Position numbers and translations under genes: made by a program. Positions 50,101-64,000 of a stretch of 64,000 nt of DNA are shown piece by piece (the first letter of the stretch is position 1; the number at the start of each line of letters is the position of its first letter). Under the pieces are notes generated by a model. It had not been told where the DNA came from. It saw nothing but the letters and a program-made list of their open reading frames with translations, and made no database searches. Origin of the DNA: Aldrovandia affinis (taxonomy: Eukaryota; Chordata; Actinopteri; Notacanthiformes; Halosauridae); contig JAINUG010000047.1 in assembly GCA_029706075.1 (NCBI GenBank), positions 1,248,675-1,312,674 on the forward strand, read 5' to 3'.

Positions 50101-52439
50101 AGGCCACACACATGCATGAACACCAATTTAGATTAAACCAATATACAAATCACAGTTACACAGTAACGTTAGAAGATATTGTGTATAGGAGCAGGCGACA
50201 GATCTCTGTTCACATGGAATTCCCTGGCTCCTGAACTATGTGGCATTGAATGTAAGCTTAGTCCTGAGCAATATGTGACCGCCTCTCTTAAATTGGTGTC
50301 TGTGGTCTAATATCCTTGATTTATCAAACACTGTTTGCCAATAATCCCTCCAAAATGTGTGAAGAAAAAAAGAACATATGAATGTATTTGTCGAATACAG
50401 GCCCATGATTCCAAAGGTCAGGTCTTCCTCTGAAGGTAAAATACTGTATATGAACCATTAAACTTGACTTTTGTCTAGAGTCAAATGTTCTATTCCATCT
50501 GGAGAGAAGTTTATCTGTTCTGGGAGTCTTAACAACAAAGGTCATGTGACAAGAGGTAGTGGAGGAGAATGGAGAGATTTGTCACACTCTTAAAGTGTTA
50601 CTGAATATCATACCCAAATGACTTGCTGTGGACCATAAATAATGTGACATAGCATCAATAAATAATACTATATATATATATAATTATTCAAGTATTATAG
50701 TGAATTAATTAATGGTTGTGTTCTTTTGGAAATATCCTGTTTGTGAAATGAAGGGTTATATAACAGGCTGTAGCCCAAACAGATTTTAAAAATATAAAAT
50801 GAGTTTACCATTTGATGGTACCTTGTTTAGTTTTCTTATTGCACATATTAGTGTTATAAATTTCAGCAGCAGTATATTCAGACAGAATGCACAATTGTCT
50901 GTGCTTTATAACAGAACAACCTTAAGCTGTCCCATCCCATCTGACAGTTTAGCTGCCATTGTTGCTGTTTCAGTAAATCCATGAATGCTGAAAAATGAAT
51001 CCAGCTTAATTGAATCACTGTATTAAAGCCCATACCTGGTGTCATATTGTGTCCAGACACCCCTCGATCTTACATGGCCTGCTTTACAAGAGTTTAGATT
51101 TGAAATAAAATTCAAAAGCAACTCATTAATATACAACCGGGTTGCAATGAAAAGGAGCCATCACTTGATTTACTCAAGTAACCAAAACTGCCCTTGAAAC
51201 ATACAGACAAGATTTCAATTCACAATCATTCATGTAGATTCGAACTAGACTTTGTTGGGTGCATTTCTCTTAAACATGAGCACAACAAATTATAACATTT
51301 CACTTTGTGGTCTTAAAATATACTTCACTACTTTGCTCAGAAGTGAATTGAGGGAATGAATCTTTTCTTTCCTCATGGTCTACTTGTTTCTGGGGAATTT
51401 GCATTGTCTGCCCCAGCTTCTAGTTTTACATAGATCCATTAAGAGGGGAAGCCTGTTTATTCAGGCAAATCAATTTGCCCACATTTTTACTTTACATCAG
51501 AAGAACAGACCAAACAGGTATCATGAGAGACATTTGCATTTCTTTGAGTAATGTGCCATATCTCGGCTCTGAGTGGAGGTCAGTGCAGTGTCTTACCTTC
51601 CCAGGACATCACAACTGCACACAAAGGAGAGCGCCTTCCAAGATGTTTACTCTCTAAGCAGATATGTAACACAGGGCTGAAAACAGTGCATAAGAGTGCA
51701 TTCAGATGTACTGTAAATGCATATCAGCATGTGTTGTGTTTTTCAGTTCCACGTGCGGTGGTAAAACTGCTATTTTATGCAGCCCCTTTATGTCAAGGGA
51801 TGGTTTACCGGATGAAGAGGAAACGCAGCATTAATCTTTTTGTCTCAGTGAAGGCTTCATTGGAATGCCTCTTGCAGGGAAACTATACATTTTACAGGCA
51901 TTTTACAGGCATTGAGGCCAATACATCCCTGTTGTAGTTATTCCTGATGTCATTCACATGGCTTGTATCAGGACTTTTATATAATTATTTATCTGCAGTG
52001 GTAAAAGTTTTCCCCTGGGTCTGCTTCGGGCCATATCTTTCCCATGTGAGTATGGTTGTTTCACCTGGGTCTCGGCCTTAGTCTTGTTTACATTGTCGGA
52101 AAGGTGCAGAAGACAACACATGGAGGAATTGTTGAAGACAACAGCCCTTTTACTTTGTTTAATCAAGGAATCAGAATCTGAGTTGTCCTTCTTGGAGAAA
52201 GAAAAATTCTTAAGAAAATATTTGTTTTTAATTTAACCATTTGTGATGCATATTCCAGATCACTATGATGTTTGATCACTTTGTCCAGTGTTTCCATATT
52301 GTCACTTGTTAATCTCACATGGCCAAAATATATTTTAATCTAAACAAACATTACAGCCTTTGGGCAAAGCCCTAACGATGTTCCTTCTGCAGTGCTTGGT
52401 TCATGCATGCCATCAATATGATCAATATGTGAAAATGTT
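47181..52439. other. Non-coding sequence, no gene seen
   Basis: About 5 kb of AT-rich to balanced sequence. It has a short purine run (GAGAGAGAGAGAG near 47545), a poly-T at 47690-47703, a short (AT)n at about 50670-50684 and a TTTTACAGGCA duplication at 51891-51910. Open frames of 100-128 codons (47517-47855, 47999-48379, 49732-50034, 51551-51937) have no recognisable domains and no convincing splice context. Confidence 0.42.
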
Positions 52440-53040
52440 GTCACATCCCACTTGATTGTGGCCGAAGCAGGGAGTTTTCATTTAGTTTGAGAGAGCAGGT
52501 CGGAAGGTTGGCCAGCAGTGGAGAACGTTTCCAATCCTGCAGCCGCTAAGAGCATCCCCCGCTCTCCTGCCGTCACCGTTTGACAGAGGAACTAGAGGAC
52601 CGGGGCTCTCCACGTGGGCTCCACCAGTAAAATAACACTTAGCCCTGCCAATATGCGGTCAACTCACTGCCACTTAATCCAGCCCATCAGCTCAAGCACC
52701 CAGCAAATCCCATTAGGAGAAGCTCCATCAGGAGAGAGACAAAGATCGGCCTCTTCATATTAGCTTACACATCTCATTATGTCAGCTCGGCATGTCAGAG
52801 GCGCCCCCGGTGTGTGTGTGTGTGTGGGGGAGCAGAGGATCGCTGGCACGAGGCCAGCTGGAGGAGTGCCAGCATGACCAGGCGCGGCAGCATTCTCGAA
52901 TTAACTCCCGGTCCCTCGTGCCTGCGCTCCTCTATGGCAGCTCAGATCCACCCGCGCAGCCTCCGAGGAGTTGGCGAGCTACACGCCGATTGCAGCACCA
53001 CACACGATGAGAGCGAAGTGGCAGGATGGGAGGTCCGTTT
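52440..53040. promoter_or_regulatory. Candidate regulatory stretch, GC-richer
   Basis: Balanced sequence with CCACGTGGGC (CACGTG core near 52610), CCACTTAATCCAGCCC, CCCATTAGGAG and a short (TG)n at 52813-52826. Overlapping frames of 72-94 codons are Arg/Ser-rich without domain features. A first exon or enhancer is possible; neither can be shown. Confidence 0.25.
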
Positions 53041-56228
<3,188 letters not shown>

Positions 56229-56875
56229 GTCACCCCTCTACTCTCCTCTCTGCACTGGCTTCCCATTGTAGCACGCATCAGATTCAAATCACTGGTGCTG
56301 GCTTATCAAGCGGCTAGAGGAACTGCTCCCCCTTACCTCCAGACAGTCATCACACCCTACACCCCAGCCAGACCCCTCCCCTCAGCCGCCTCTGGCAGAC
56401 TGACTGTCCCATCCCTCCGGGCGCCCTGGAGCCGCTCCTCGCGGTCTCGCCTCTTCTCTGTCCTGACCCCTCGGTGGTGGAATGACCTTCCGCAATCGGC
56501 CAGGACCATGGAATCTTCCTTCCAAAGTGACTCAAAACCCACCTTTTCAGACTCCACTACCACTACCACTACTACTGAATTCTGTACATCTAGACAATTA
56601 TCTTCACCACTGCCTACTTCAATACTTTTTGTATATGTATCCTTGCTTACTCCTAAAATAAATAAAATAATAATAATAATAATTTACTAACCTTTTCCTT
56701 CCCAGTGTTACAGGTATGGTATGCAGCTGCCTACAATGATGTCTATCGCTGTATTACTGCACTGATCTCTTGCGTAAACTGATTGTTCTTACCATGTATT
56801 AATGCACATCTTGTAAGTTGCTCTGGATAAGAGCGTCTGCTAAATGCTTAAAATGAAAATGTAAAATGTATAAAA
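56229..56875 (+). mobile_element. L2-type LINE, 5'-truncated 3' end
   Basis: The frame starting near 56229 reads VTPLLSSLHWLPIVARIRFK, followed by LVLAYQAARGTAPPYLQ and WWNDLPQSART. This is the C-terminal part of the L2/CR1-group ORF2 protein, downstream of the reverse transcriptase domain. Near 56520 the frame slips: LKTHLFRLHY is read one frame over. A short ACC/ACT run and (AAT)n follow. The 3' end carries GTTGCTCTGGATAAGAGCGT then CTGCTAAATG (56817-56846), the conserved tail of fish L2 elements and their SINE partners, with an AATGTAAA-type tail. It is a dead 5'-truncated copy. Confidence 0.85.
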
Positions 56876-56939
56876 TATATATAGCAATATTTCCCCCAAA
56901 AAACTATTTACGACAAATTTTTTTTGCTATATTTTGTAT

Positions 56940-57495
56940 AGCCTGTTACCTCAGCCAACAATAGCGGGGTCTCTTGAATTTGCTAAGCATGCCTAACATT
57001 ACTTCTGCATTTCTCGGAGGCATTTTTGGGGGCACGACAGTATTTATGCATCCCTGGGATATCGGTTCCGTTGGAACGGGTGTTCTCATCGGCTGGTCTT
57101 ACTGTAAACAGGCTGCGCACACAGCTCACCCCTGAACACATGGATATGCTTATATTCTTAAATAAAAACCAGTGGGAATGAGTCGGGACGCAAGTTAGGA
57201 GGTTATGTAGGCTTTTTTATTTTTTTCAAGTTGCCAAGCCTTCGCTGTCGGACAGCCCTTTTCATTTCAAAAGGATAATTGTTTTCATTGTTAGGCCTAC
57301 TGAATAGTGTTTCATTTCCTTCATAATTCTTATTGTTTTCTGCTGTTAAAATAGGTCCAGCTTTGATTTAGGAAAAAAACTGTCATACGCTACATTTTGC
57401 AGTAAAAAAAAAAAAGATGAATCGATTGTTTGAAAACTTGTTTGTTAACGTGGGCGACGATCGATCAAGGAAATTTTTTAAGATTAGCATCCCTA
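56940..57495. mobile_element. Probable hAT remnant with one terminus
   Basis: The right end, read on the minus strand, is TAGGGATGCTAATCTTAAAA followed by TTGATCGATCGTCGCCC, a terminus style seen in hAT elements. A candidate 8-mer GTTATAAG follows at 57496-57503, but no matching left end was found. The left limit is arbitrary; a GC-richer interior (57000-57260) with no protein frame is included on suspicion. Confidence 0.45.
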
Positions 57496-58284
57496 GTTAT
57501 AAGGTTGTATCGTAGAATATTTGTTGGTCATAATGTTTGTTTTAGGGCAGTTGTTTGTGTTTATTTGTTATACAATGATATCAGTCACACAAGTTTAGTA
57601 AGCAGGCTGGTAATAGTGGTGCAGTTCCCAGCTTTAGGCCTAGAATTGGCCTGAAAACATTAGTTGTGTATTATTACTATTGCAGCATCAGTGATTACAT
57701 CTCATTGTTGGTTTAAAGTGCCCATCTGTGCAGGAAAGACCCAGCGCTGACTCTCATGAGTGTTAGATGCGTGGCCGTCTCCTGTTTTTGACCCCCCTCC
57801 TGTGAAGATCTTTAAGGCTTCTCTCCATCTTGAAATCTAACGCACTTGCTGGATGAAAAGCATTTTTTCCTGAGATTGTTCCTTCACCAGGGTGGCATTG
57901 CCTCTCTTTGTGTGGCGGGAGATGTGTGCCCTTGAGCTCTGTTTCCTGAGACGTACGCACTCCACCTTATGTCTTAGGAAGGGCTAAGGTCACGTGGGAT
58001 GGGGGGAATTCAAGACAAGACTGAAGAAACAGTTGCCTCTGACAGCCTTTTGCTCCAGCTTTGCTCTGCTATTGCTCTTCCAGTGCTAAAAGCTATGCAG
58101 TTTATGTAACTAGCTTTGTTGTAAATATGATCTGTGTATATTATTTTATTTATATGCCTTTATGTACAGGATTGCAATGGAGACAAATTGTTGACATGAT
58201 ATTGTTTTCATGTATTGCTAGATTTAACAATTGTTTGTCTCTATGCACCCAAGGACATATATACACATACAGTACATGCTCTTT
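57496..58284. other. Non-coding sequence, nothing recognised
   Basis: No gene was recognised; a short balanced stretch lies at 57720-58020. Confidence 0.35.
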
Positions 58285-58300
58285 TACACACACAGACACA

Positions 58301-58394
<94 letters not shown>

Positions 58395-58432
58395 TGCGCG
58401 TACATGCACAAACACACACACACACACACATA
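58285..58432 (+). repeat. Composite (CA)n microsatellite with alternating purine-pyrimidine core
   Basis: A CA array at 58302-58391, preceded by CACACAGACACAGA and followed by CGTGTGCGCGTACATGCACA and a second shorter CA run. It lies about 210 bp upstream of the ARID3 exon's splice acceptor. Confidence 0.95.
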
Positions 58433-58645
58433 TGTGGTCATACACATGCCTCAGTCTGATTTTTGCAGTTTTAAATAATTTGTTTCGTATGTTTTGTAAC
58501 CTGTATTGCCCGTATGTATTGGCAATTTTAGTTGTTTGTCCTCACCTTTCAAATGTGTATAATTTACCAGCCATTATATTGCTTATTTGTTTTAATTATT
58601 AGTACTTAAGGAATACATTAACTTAAGTTTATTTTCTCTTTTCAG

Positions 58646-58718
58646 TTGTATGAGCTGGATGATGATGAGAAACGGAAGGAGTTTCTTGATGACCTCTTCA
58701 GTTTTATGCAGAAGAGAG
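58646..58718 (+). CDS. arid3: Internal coding exon of an ARID3 (dead ringer-like) transcription factor
   Basis: This 73-nt exon is preceded by a pyrimidine-rich tract ending in TTTTCAG and followed by the donor GTGAGTG. It starts in phase 0 and ends after the first base of a codon. It reads LYELDDDEKRKE then FLDDLFSFMQKR plus the first base of a Gly codon. This is the N-terminal part (helix 1 and its lead-in) of the ARID DNA-binding domain in the ARID3A/B/C, Drosophila dead ringer and worm CFI-1 subfamily. The block KRKEFLDDLFSFMQKRG is diagnostic of that subfamily. Known members are nuclear proteins that bind AT-rich DNA. The preceding exon (expected to end ...EEQFKQ) and the next (expected to continue TPVNRIPIMAK) are not visible, so only a fragment of the gene lies here. 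In paralogues I recall, the residue after the acidic run is Pro (DPKRK); here it is Glu. I cannot decide between arid3a, b and c. The call of family and exon borders is firm. Confidence 0.87.
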
Positions 58719-59059
58719 GTGAGTGTCTCCCATGCTGAGAGATTGATATTACTATTATTTTCATTATTATTATTATTATTATAAAGGCTTATAGTAGCAT
58801 TCATATATTTGTTCCTTCCTATTACTTACAATGTAGTATACAAGAGTCTGACAGACTTAGCAACCTTAAACACACAGTTAAGCTCCAAACTTCTTCACCA
58901 AGTCTCTCCATAACAGTTATTAAAATATAGTTTAAGTTATATGTCATCGGTCATGATGGAAAAAACACACATTGGTAAACACTTTACAAAAACTGCAATT
59001 GCAATTGATAAATCCAGCTCCAAACCTCTACTAAGCTGCTTTATTGTAGTTGTTTTTGG

Positions 59060-59400
59060 AAGGCCTGAGCATATCGGCTTGTGATAGGCCTAGTTGCATT
59101 TCCTGCAGTGCCCTGGTCTGGCTTCCCATACTATGGAGGCAAAGCTCATCCTAATGCTATCTGGACAGGGAGCCCACTGTTTGTTTTACAATTACTCCGA
59201 GAATCCGCAAAAACATTGCAGAAGGGCCCAACCTCGCCACAGAGGCGAAAGCGACATCCTGGAATTATGTTGCCCTGGGATAACGTAATCAGTTCTCAGC
59301 TTTATTGAGCATTCACTGGGATCCTATCGCTGTTTTCCCACATCAGTCTGCTGTTGGCGCGAGGGTCCGGCTCTTTATTGGGGAAATGAATCGGTTAGGA
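59060..59400. promoter_or_regulatory. Candidate intronic regulatory stretch
   Basis: Balanced unique sequence about 350 bp downstream of the ARID3 exon, with CAGAGGCGAAAGCGAC, GGGATAACGTAATC and TGTTGGCGCGAGGGTCCGG. Overlapping 64- and 75-codon frames show no family. Regulatory role is inferred from composition. Confidence 0.22.
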
Positions 59401-59918
59401 GGCCTTGCATAATATGAGGAAGTTGGCCACCTGAAAGAAGAAAGGGACACAATAATGGAACTATTTTGAGAAAACAGGACTTACGTGGAATGTTTTTTTA
59501 GCGTGGGGGGTGTTATTGTCATCTTGCATTTCATTTGTGCATGAATTGGACCTCACAGCTGTGTTTTTAGCTGAGTAGTTTCACTTTGGTGTTTGTATGG
59601 CCTGGTCTTGGTGTTGATTTGTTGCTCATGGCTTCAGAGCCACTTCCTGTGTTAAGTTCCCATAGAATATAAAATATCAAAAAGCACATGGTCACTCATT
59701 CATTGTCAGTATCACAAAGGCCTTTTAATTCTATTGCTGAATATACTTTACATTTAAAGTAAATGTAAATTTACTATGTTTTTAACACTACTATAATTAT
59801 TGTGAAGCTGCTGAAGTTTTACAATATAAAGCTAGATTAGTATGAAAACCTTACTTCATTAATATGAAAGTAATACATTGCATTCTCCTGAAAGTGCACT
59901 GCTTACCTTTTGGCCAGT

Positions 59919-59992
59919 ACATTATTGTAAATGAGAACTGGTTCTCAACTGACTTTCCTGGTTAAAGAATGGTTAACTAAAAAAATTATATT
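59919..59992 (+). repeat. LINE/SINE 3' tail fragment
   Basis: Reads TTGTAAATGAGAACTGGTTC then TCAACTGACTTTCCTGGTTAAA and an A-rich end. This closely follows a 3' tail shared by retroposons in many teleosts, including salmonid-type fishes, as I recall it. Only the terminal 70 bp or so are present. Confidence 0.6.
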
Positions 59993-60979
59993 TAGCAAAT
60001 ATGTGAAAAGGTACAATACTTGCTCATGGCAATCATTCCAAAGGATATTGTTTGGCCTAGGGATTTGCTGTGGTGCAATTAAGTACTTTCCTTGTGTGGG
60101 AAAATCAAAGAAAAACTCTCCCAAACTTGACTTTGAATGTAATCAATGTCTGATTAGTGCTGTTTTAATTTAAATTTCCTCATAATTCCTCTAATTTGTT
60201 CAAGCACAGAGAAGAGGTCAATTTGCTCTAAAGAAAAATGTAATAAGTTTGTTTCTTGTCTGTGTAAAACCAAAGGGCACATGTACAATGTCACAGCTGG
60301 AATCGAAATCGATGTGCTCAGTGCTTGTAAATCAATCTCAACTTACTGACAAAGTCGGTAAAAATTTGAATGAAGGAAGTATTAGTTCAGACATGCAGTC
60401 CTTTTTAAACTGGTGCACATACATCTTGGAGAGGGCTTGTTCAATAACAGGGGGAATTAATCACTTCTCTTGAACAAAAGTGCTCAGAATTCCTTCTGTT
60501 AGAGGGGTGGGAGGCGGAGGGGGAGCTTGAGTCTTAATCCATTAATGGGTGTTGGTAGCTTGGGTGCGGACAACTTTTTTCCCTGGGCCAGGATCACACC
60601 TTTGTGTTGCTTATTTAATCAACAGTTGATTACATAATGAGTGTAAGACATTTGCTATGGAGTTGTTTACAAAAATATGAATGAATTGCATTAGTAATTG
60701 AATTATTGCATGCAAATTTCTCATCAGCATTCAATGTTTAGTAAACATTTGACTTTTTTAGTGGCCAGTATTGTTTGTTTTCTTCAATTTCAGTTATGGT
60801 TGTGTTTTCAGTTATATCAGTGTTTCACAGTGCATTCCATCATTTAGCATGATAATCAGGTACATTTACAATTCACGTATTGCAGTATGTATTTATTTAT
60901 CTTGTGATTAACATTTGTCGGCTTGCAAATTTGGGACCTTTTTCCCAGAAGATATAATTTGGATTACTGTTGTTTTTCA

Positions 60980-61290
60980 GCTGGCCATGACTCTCATTGG
61001 AGTCTAGCGACAGAGAGGCGGCCAGCAAAAGCGGTTTGATCGCACGCCATCTGCGCTCCATCTCCTTGATAAAGTTAATCAGAGATGGCAGCTAGAGCAT
61101 CTTGATCGATGCTTCTTGAAAACATCACTGTCATTACCGCGGCTAATAACCTGACAGTGATATGCACCATTGGCTTCAGACAGCACCGCTGTCCTGGCTT
61201 TAAAGTCCCCCGCATTCCGGATGACATGACATAGGCCTTTTATATTTGCGATCCACAGACAGCTAAAGTCCGGAAAGGTACAAGACAACA
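60980..61290. promoter_or_regulatory. Candidate intronic conserved non-coding stretch
   Basis: Balanced, unique sequence with CGCACGCCATCTGCGC and AGAGATGGCAGC (CATCTG/CAGATG-like E-box words), GATAAAGTTAATCAG and TTGATCGATGC, in an AT-rich surround. No protein frame. Functional status is inference. Confidence 0.27.
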
Positions 61291-64000
61291 TGTTAGCCTC
61301 TCATACAGCGAATGCTTGGCAGGTTGGTCCTGTCCAAATCTTTTCCATCTGACTCATGTGCTAACGAGAGTTATTAATTTCCCTTCAACATCATGTAACA
61401 TGTAGCATGTAAAATGCATGAATCAAATGCGTAACAGAACATCTACTCATATCACGTTATCATTATCATATCTGAGTCATAATGTTCACGGCTTATTGAA
61501 GGGTGTGTTAGGAGCTTTTGTTCTGTGACACACACCACCATCACCACCCCTTTTTTTTGTTTTTTTTTTTTGTTGCAATATCGCTCATTAAATGAAGTGA
61601 GCTTTGCAAGGGGGAAAAAGAGACGATGGCATTGCCCTGTAAGAATGCTAATGGTACACAGTTGTGTAGGGAGACTTCAAAGCCCTCATCACTTGAATTC
61701 CATTAGCCCATACTTGCACCAACACGTAACTCTGGCGCGTAGACTCTCTTTATTCCGCCAGCATTTCAGACATATTAGCACACTTCTGTGAAAGGTAAAA
61801 AACACAGGGATAACCATTTGACCACCCCTTTATGAGTTTTTTCCCCTTTTTCTCATGGGCTTGTTATTCTACTGAAATAACATTTCTGGGATAAAGCTTG
61901 CCATTCTTCCAGCTGATATGCAAGCTATCTACCTCCACATCTCATTTGTTTTGGCTTGACAGTGTTAATAAAAAGGGAGAAGCTGATTCATCTCTCTCCC
62001 CTCCCCCAAACATCCAGTGGGCCAAAAATACATCAAAGATGTAATAATCATCCACTCTAACACAATATTTTTTATTTTCACTACTGTCGGTTTATAAAAC
62101 ATAGCAACATTGAATAGTCCAATAAGAATTTCTACAATCAGTAAATCATTGTATTGCCATACTAATAACTATATCAAATCGTTCAAATCGATTTATTCAG
62201 TTTACAGATGTAGTGTAATGCATGTAATTGAGCGTAATGCATGTAATGCATTCACACAAATGTACATGTAGGCTACACCGCAGTGAACAAGGAACAGATA
62301 GATTAATAACCAAACTATTTATATTTTTGTGGTTTTTGGATTATTACATTGGATGTAGGGGTTATATTTGGGGCAGATGGGTATTATATTTCTGAGAAGA
62401 GCTATATTTGCAGGGCATTTGTAGGTAGTTATTGCGTTTGTGCAACATTTGTTGTTTGTACAACACTGCAGATGCCCCCAGCTTCCACCCCTCCCAAACG
62501 TTTTCCCAGGAATCCCGAGTCCATACCCTGAAGGTCTGATCACTATAAAGCACTGAGTCAATCCAAAAGTAACCTCTGCCACTTTCTCAGACTTTGAAAA
62601 AGTGATTTATGTTCAGCATTTATTGATCCCTATCTGAACTCTTTGTGGCATTTTTGGAATTCTGTGCAATAGTGAATTAGTCTCATGGACAAAACATGCA
62701 CACGTTTAGGTTGGTTTAGAGGTAAATGACAGTACTCATGGGGTATATCTGAATTCATTTTAGATCACTGGAAAATGGATCCATTTGCAGCACCAAGCTT
62801 CATTTTAACCAAATTAGCCTCTTTTTCCTCATTTCCTCTAACAACATGTTTTTCTCTCTCTAGTAGGCTGTAAGCTCTTGCTGTTTTGGAGAGAAAAGAA
62901 CAGCAGCTTTGTGTTTTCATGTGCTTTTTTTAAACCCTTTGGCTAGTGAAAGGCCATACTGTACTGATAAGTCAATGTTGATAATACTCAGAAGACCAAA
63001 AGGAGCATTCTTAATGAAAATGTGTGTGGCTCTCCAGGTCACTGTCTGGGAACTGTGTCAGTTTCCTCCCCTCCTGCTTCAGGAGTAGAACGTGGCAGCT
63101 GGTCTTCTTCCTGAATGTTGTCTTTGTCACATTCTTGATGTGTGATGTAACCCTCCAGGGCCCATGTTGCCATAAGTAAATTTGCAGTGTTCGCTCTAAT
63201 TGGGATATTCATTTCAGCAGTGGCTGACTAGTAAGGACAGGATATTTCGCCGTTTGGTGGCGCTGGCATAATGTTGTTGGTTACTTTGAGATTGTTTTAC
63301 AGTTCAACTGTAGCCTTTAAAGACAGCTTTTGAAATGTTTGTATATGTTGTCTTACATAAACCAGACTTCATAGTCCATTTCACCAGCTTACCAGAAAGC
63401 ACTGATAGCAATTATAGCATGTTGCAAGTGCAGTTATGGAGAAAAATGTTAATATGGACATTAAGCGATAAAGATCATGACAACTACAGTTGATACGATG
63501 AAGATTTGACTTAAAATATTAGCACGTTTCAGATATTACTTAACCAGAAATGTATTGTAGAATATAATTACATTATGTATGAGTTACTTCACCATTACTT
63601 CAGTGAATGTCAATCAGCGCAAACTAGTATATTTGCATAGTTATTAATTAAACACCAGAAAATAACATTTTTGGGAATTAAATAAAGAAAACAAAACACT
63701 AAAGAAAATGTTTTAAAAACTAAAAATGTGCCATGTTTTGTGTTAACTTGCCTTGTTCCTCGCCTATATGCAAAAAAAGGTAGTGTTGTTCTCTGTAGCT
63801 TCTCACAGAGTACGAACAGACTTGTGGAACAGTATGAAAACCCAGTTGTCGTTTTGGTAGTGGTCTAAAATAGGCTGACCTTTTTTCTTTTTCTTTTTTA
63901 CAGTGGCCCGCACTTAGTTAGTCTAAATCCAGCTATATGAAGCAGCTATATGAGCAGATGAAAGGTCATTGATCAATGACACCACCAAAGATCGTATTTA

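Larger units (their letters stand above)
58719..64000 (+). other. Intron downstream of the ARID3 exon (to window end)
   Basis: This stretch follows the GTGAGTG donor. I searched it by eye for the next ARID exon (TPVNRIPIMAKQVLDL...) in all plus-strand frames and did not find it, so the intron should continue beyond the window. It holds a retroposon 3' tail near 59.9 kb, candidate regulatory stretches near 59.1 and 61.1 kb, a poly-T run near 61.55 kb, a short tandem of TGTAATGCA-like units near 62.22 kb and otherwise AT-rich unique-looking sequence. No convincing gene was seen. Confidence 0.55.

Noticed and set aside
51551..51937. 128-codon open frame on the plus strand
   Set aside because: No domain and no similarity to any known protein family; the AT-rich context and ordinary composition suggest chance.
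58061..58602. His/Thr-rich and Val/Cys-rich open frames across the CA array
   Set aside because: They are translations of a dinucleotide microsatellite in different frames. The same applies to frames at 38348-38636 and 55511-55889.

Overview
This window is vertebrate DNA, almost certainly from a ray-finned fish. It is AT-rich and gene-poor, and it is crowded with old DNA transposons (Tc1/mariner, hAT, piggyBac-like), a tRNA-derived SINE, an L2-type LINE 3' end and long dinucleotide microsatellites. Several Tc1 termini, and a LINE tail near 59.9 kb, resemble repeats I recall from salmonid and pike-like fishes. That would suit a protacanthopterygian, but it is recall and not proof. There are no bacterial-style operons, CRISPR arrays or compact coding regions.

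One host coding exon can be read with confidence: 58646-58718 (+), a 73-nt exon with canonical splice sites. It encodes the start of the ARID DNA-binding domain of an ARID3/dead ringer-family transcription factor (reading LYELDDDEKRKEF...FMQKRG). No other ARID3 exon was found on either side. The simplest view is that much or all of the window is intron of this gene, with 58.6 kb lying upstream of the exon and 5.3 kb downstream. I cannot exclude 5' UTR exons or a gene boundary upstream.

Layout. At 1.9-4.9 kb there is a three-level nest: a Tc1 element is split by a hAT element (8-bp target duplication), which is itself split by a piggyBac-like element (TTAA duplication); a SINE fragment follows. 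At 6.06-7.59 kb is a full-length Tc1 element. At 9.7 kb is a 78-nt near-perfect hairpin. At 23.1-26.4 kb is a second hAT element with a perfect 8-bp duplication, carrying an inserted SINE and an inserted Tc1 copy, each with its own target-site duplication. At 32.1-35.5 kb are two more Tc1 elements, one of the same family as the 6-kb copy but in opposite orientation. At 36.5-37.4 kb two retroposon 3' ends face away from each other. At 46.5 kb is a short palindromic MITE. At 56.2-57.5 kb are an L2 3' end and a hAT terminus. Large (CA), (TG) and (CT) arrays lie at 19.6, 38.4, 55.6 and 58.3 kb.

Between the repeats are several non-repetitive stretches of balanced composition with clustered transcription-factor-like motifs. 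These are candidate conserved regulatory elements, a label based only on their appearance. All transposase genes here are broken, so the elements look like fossils.
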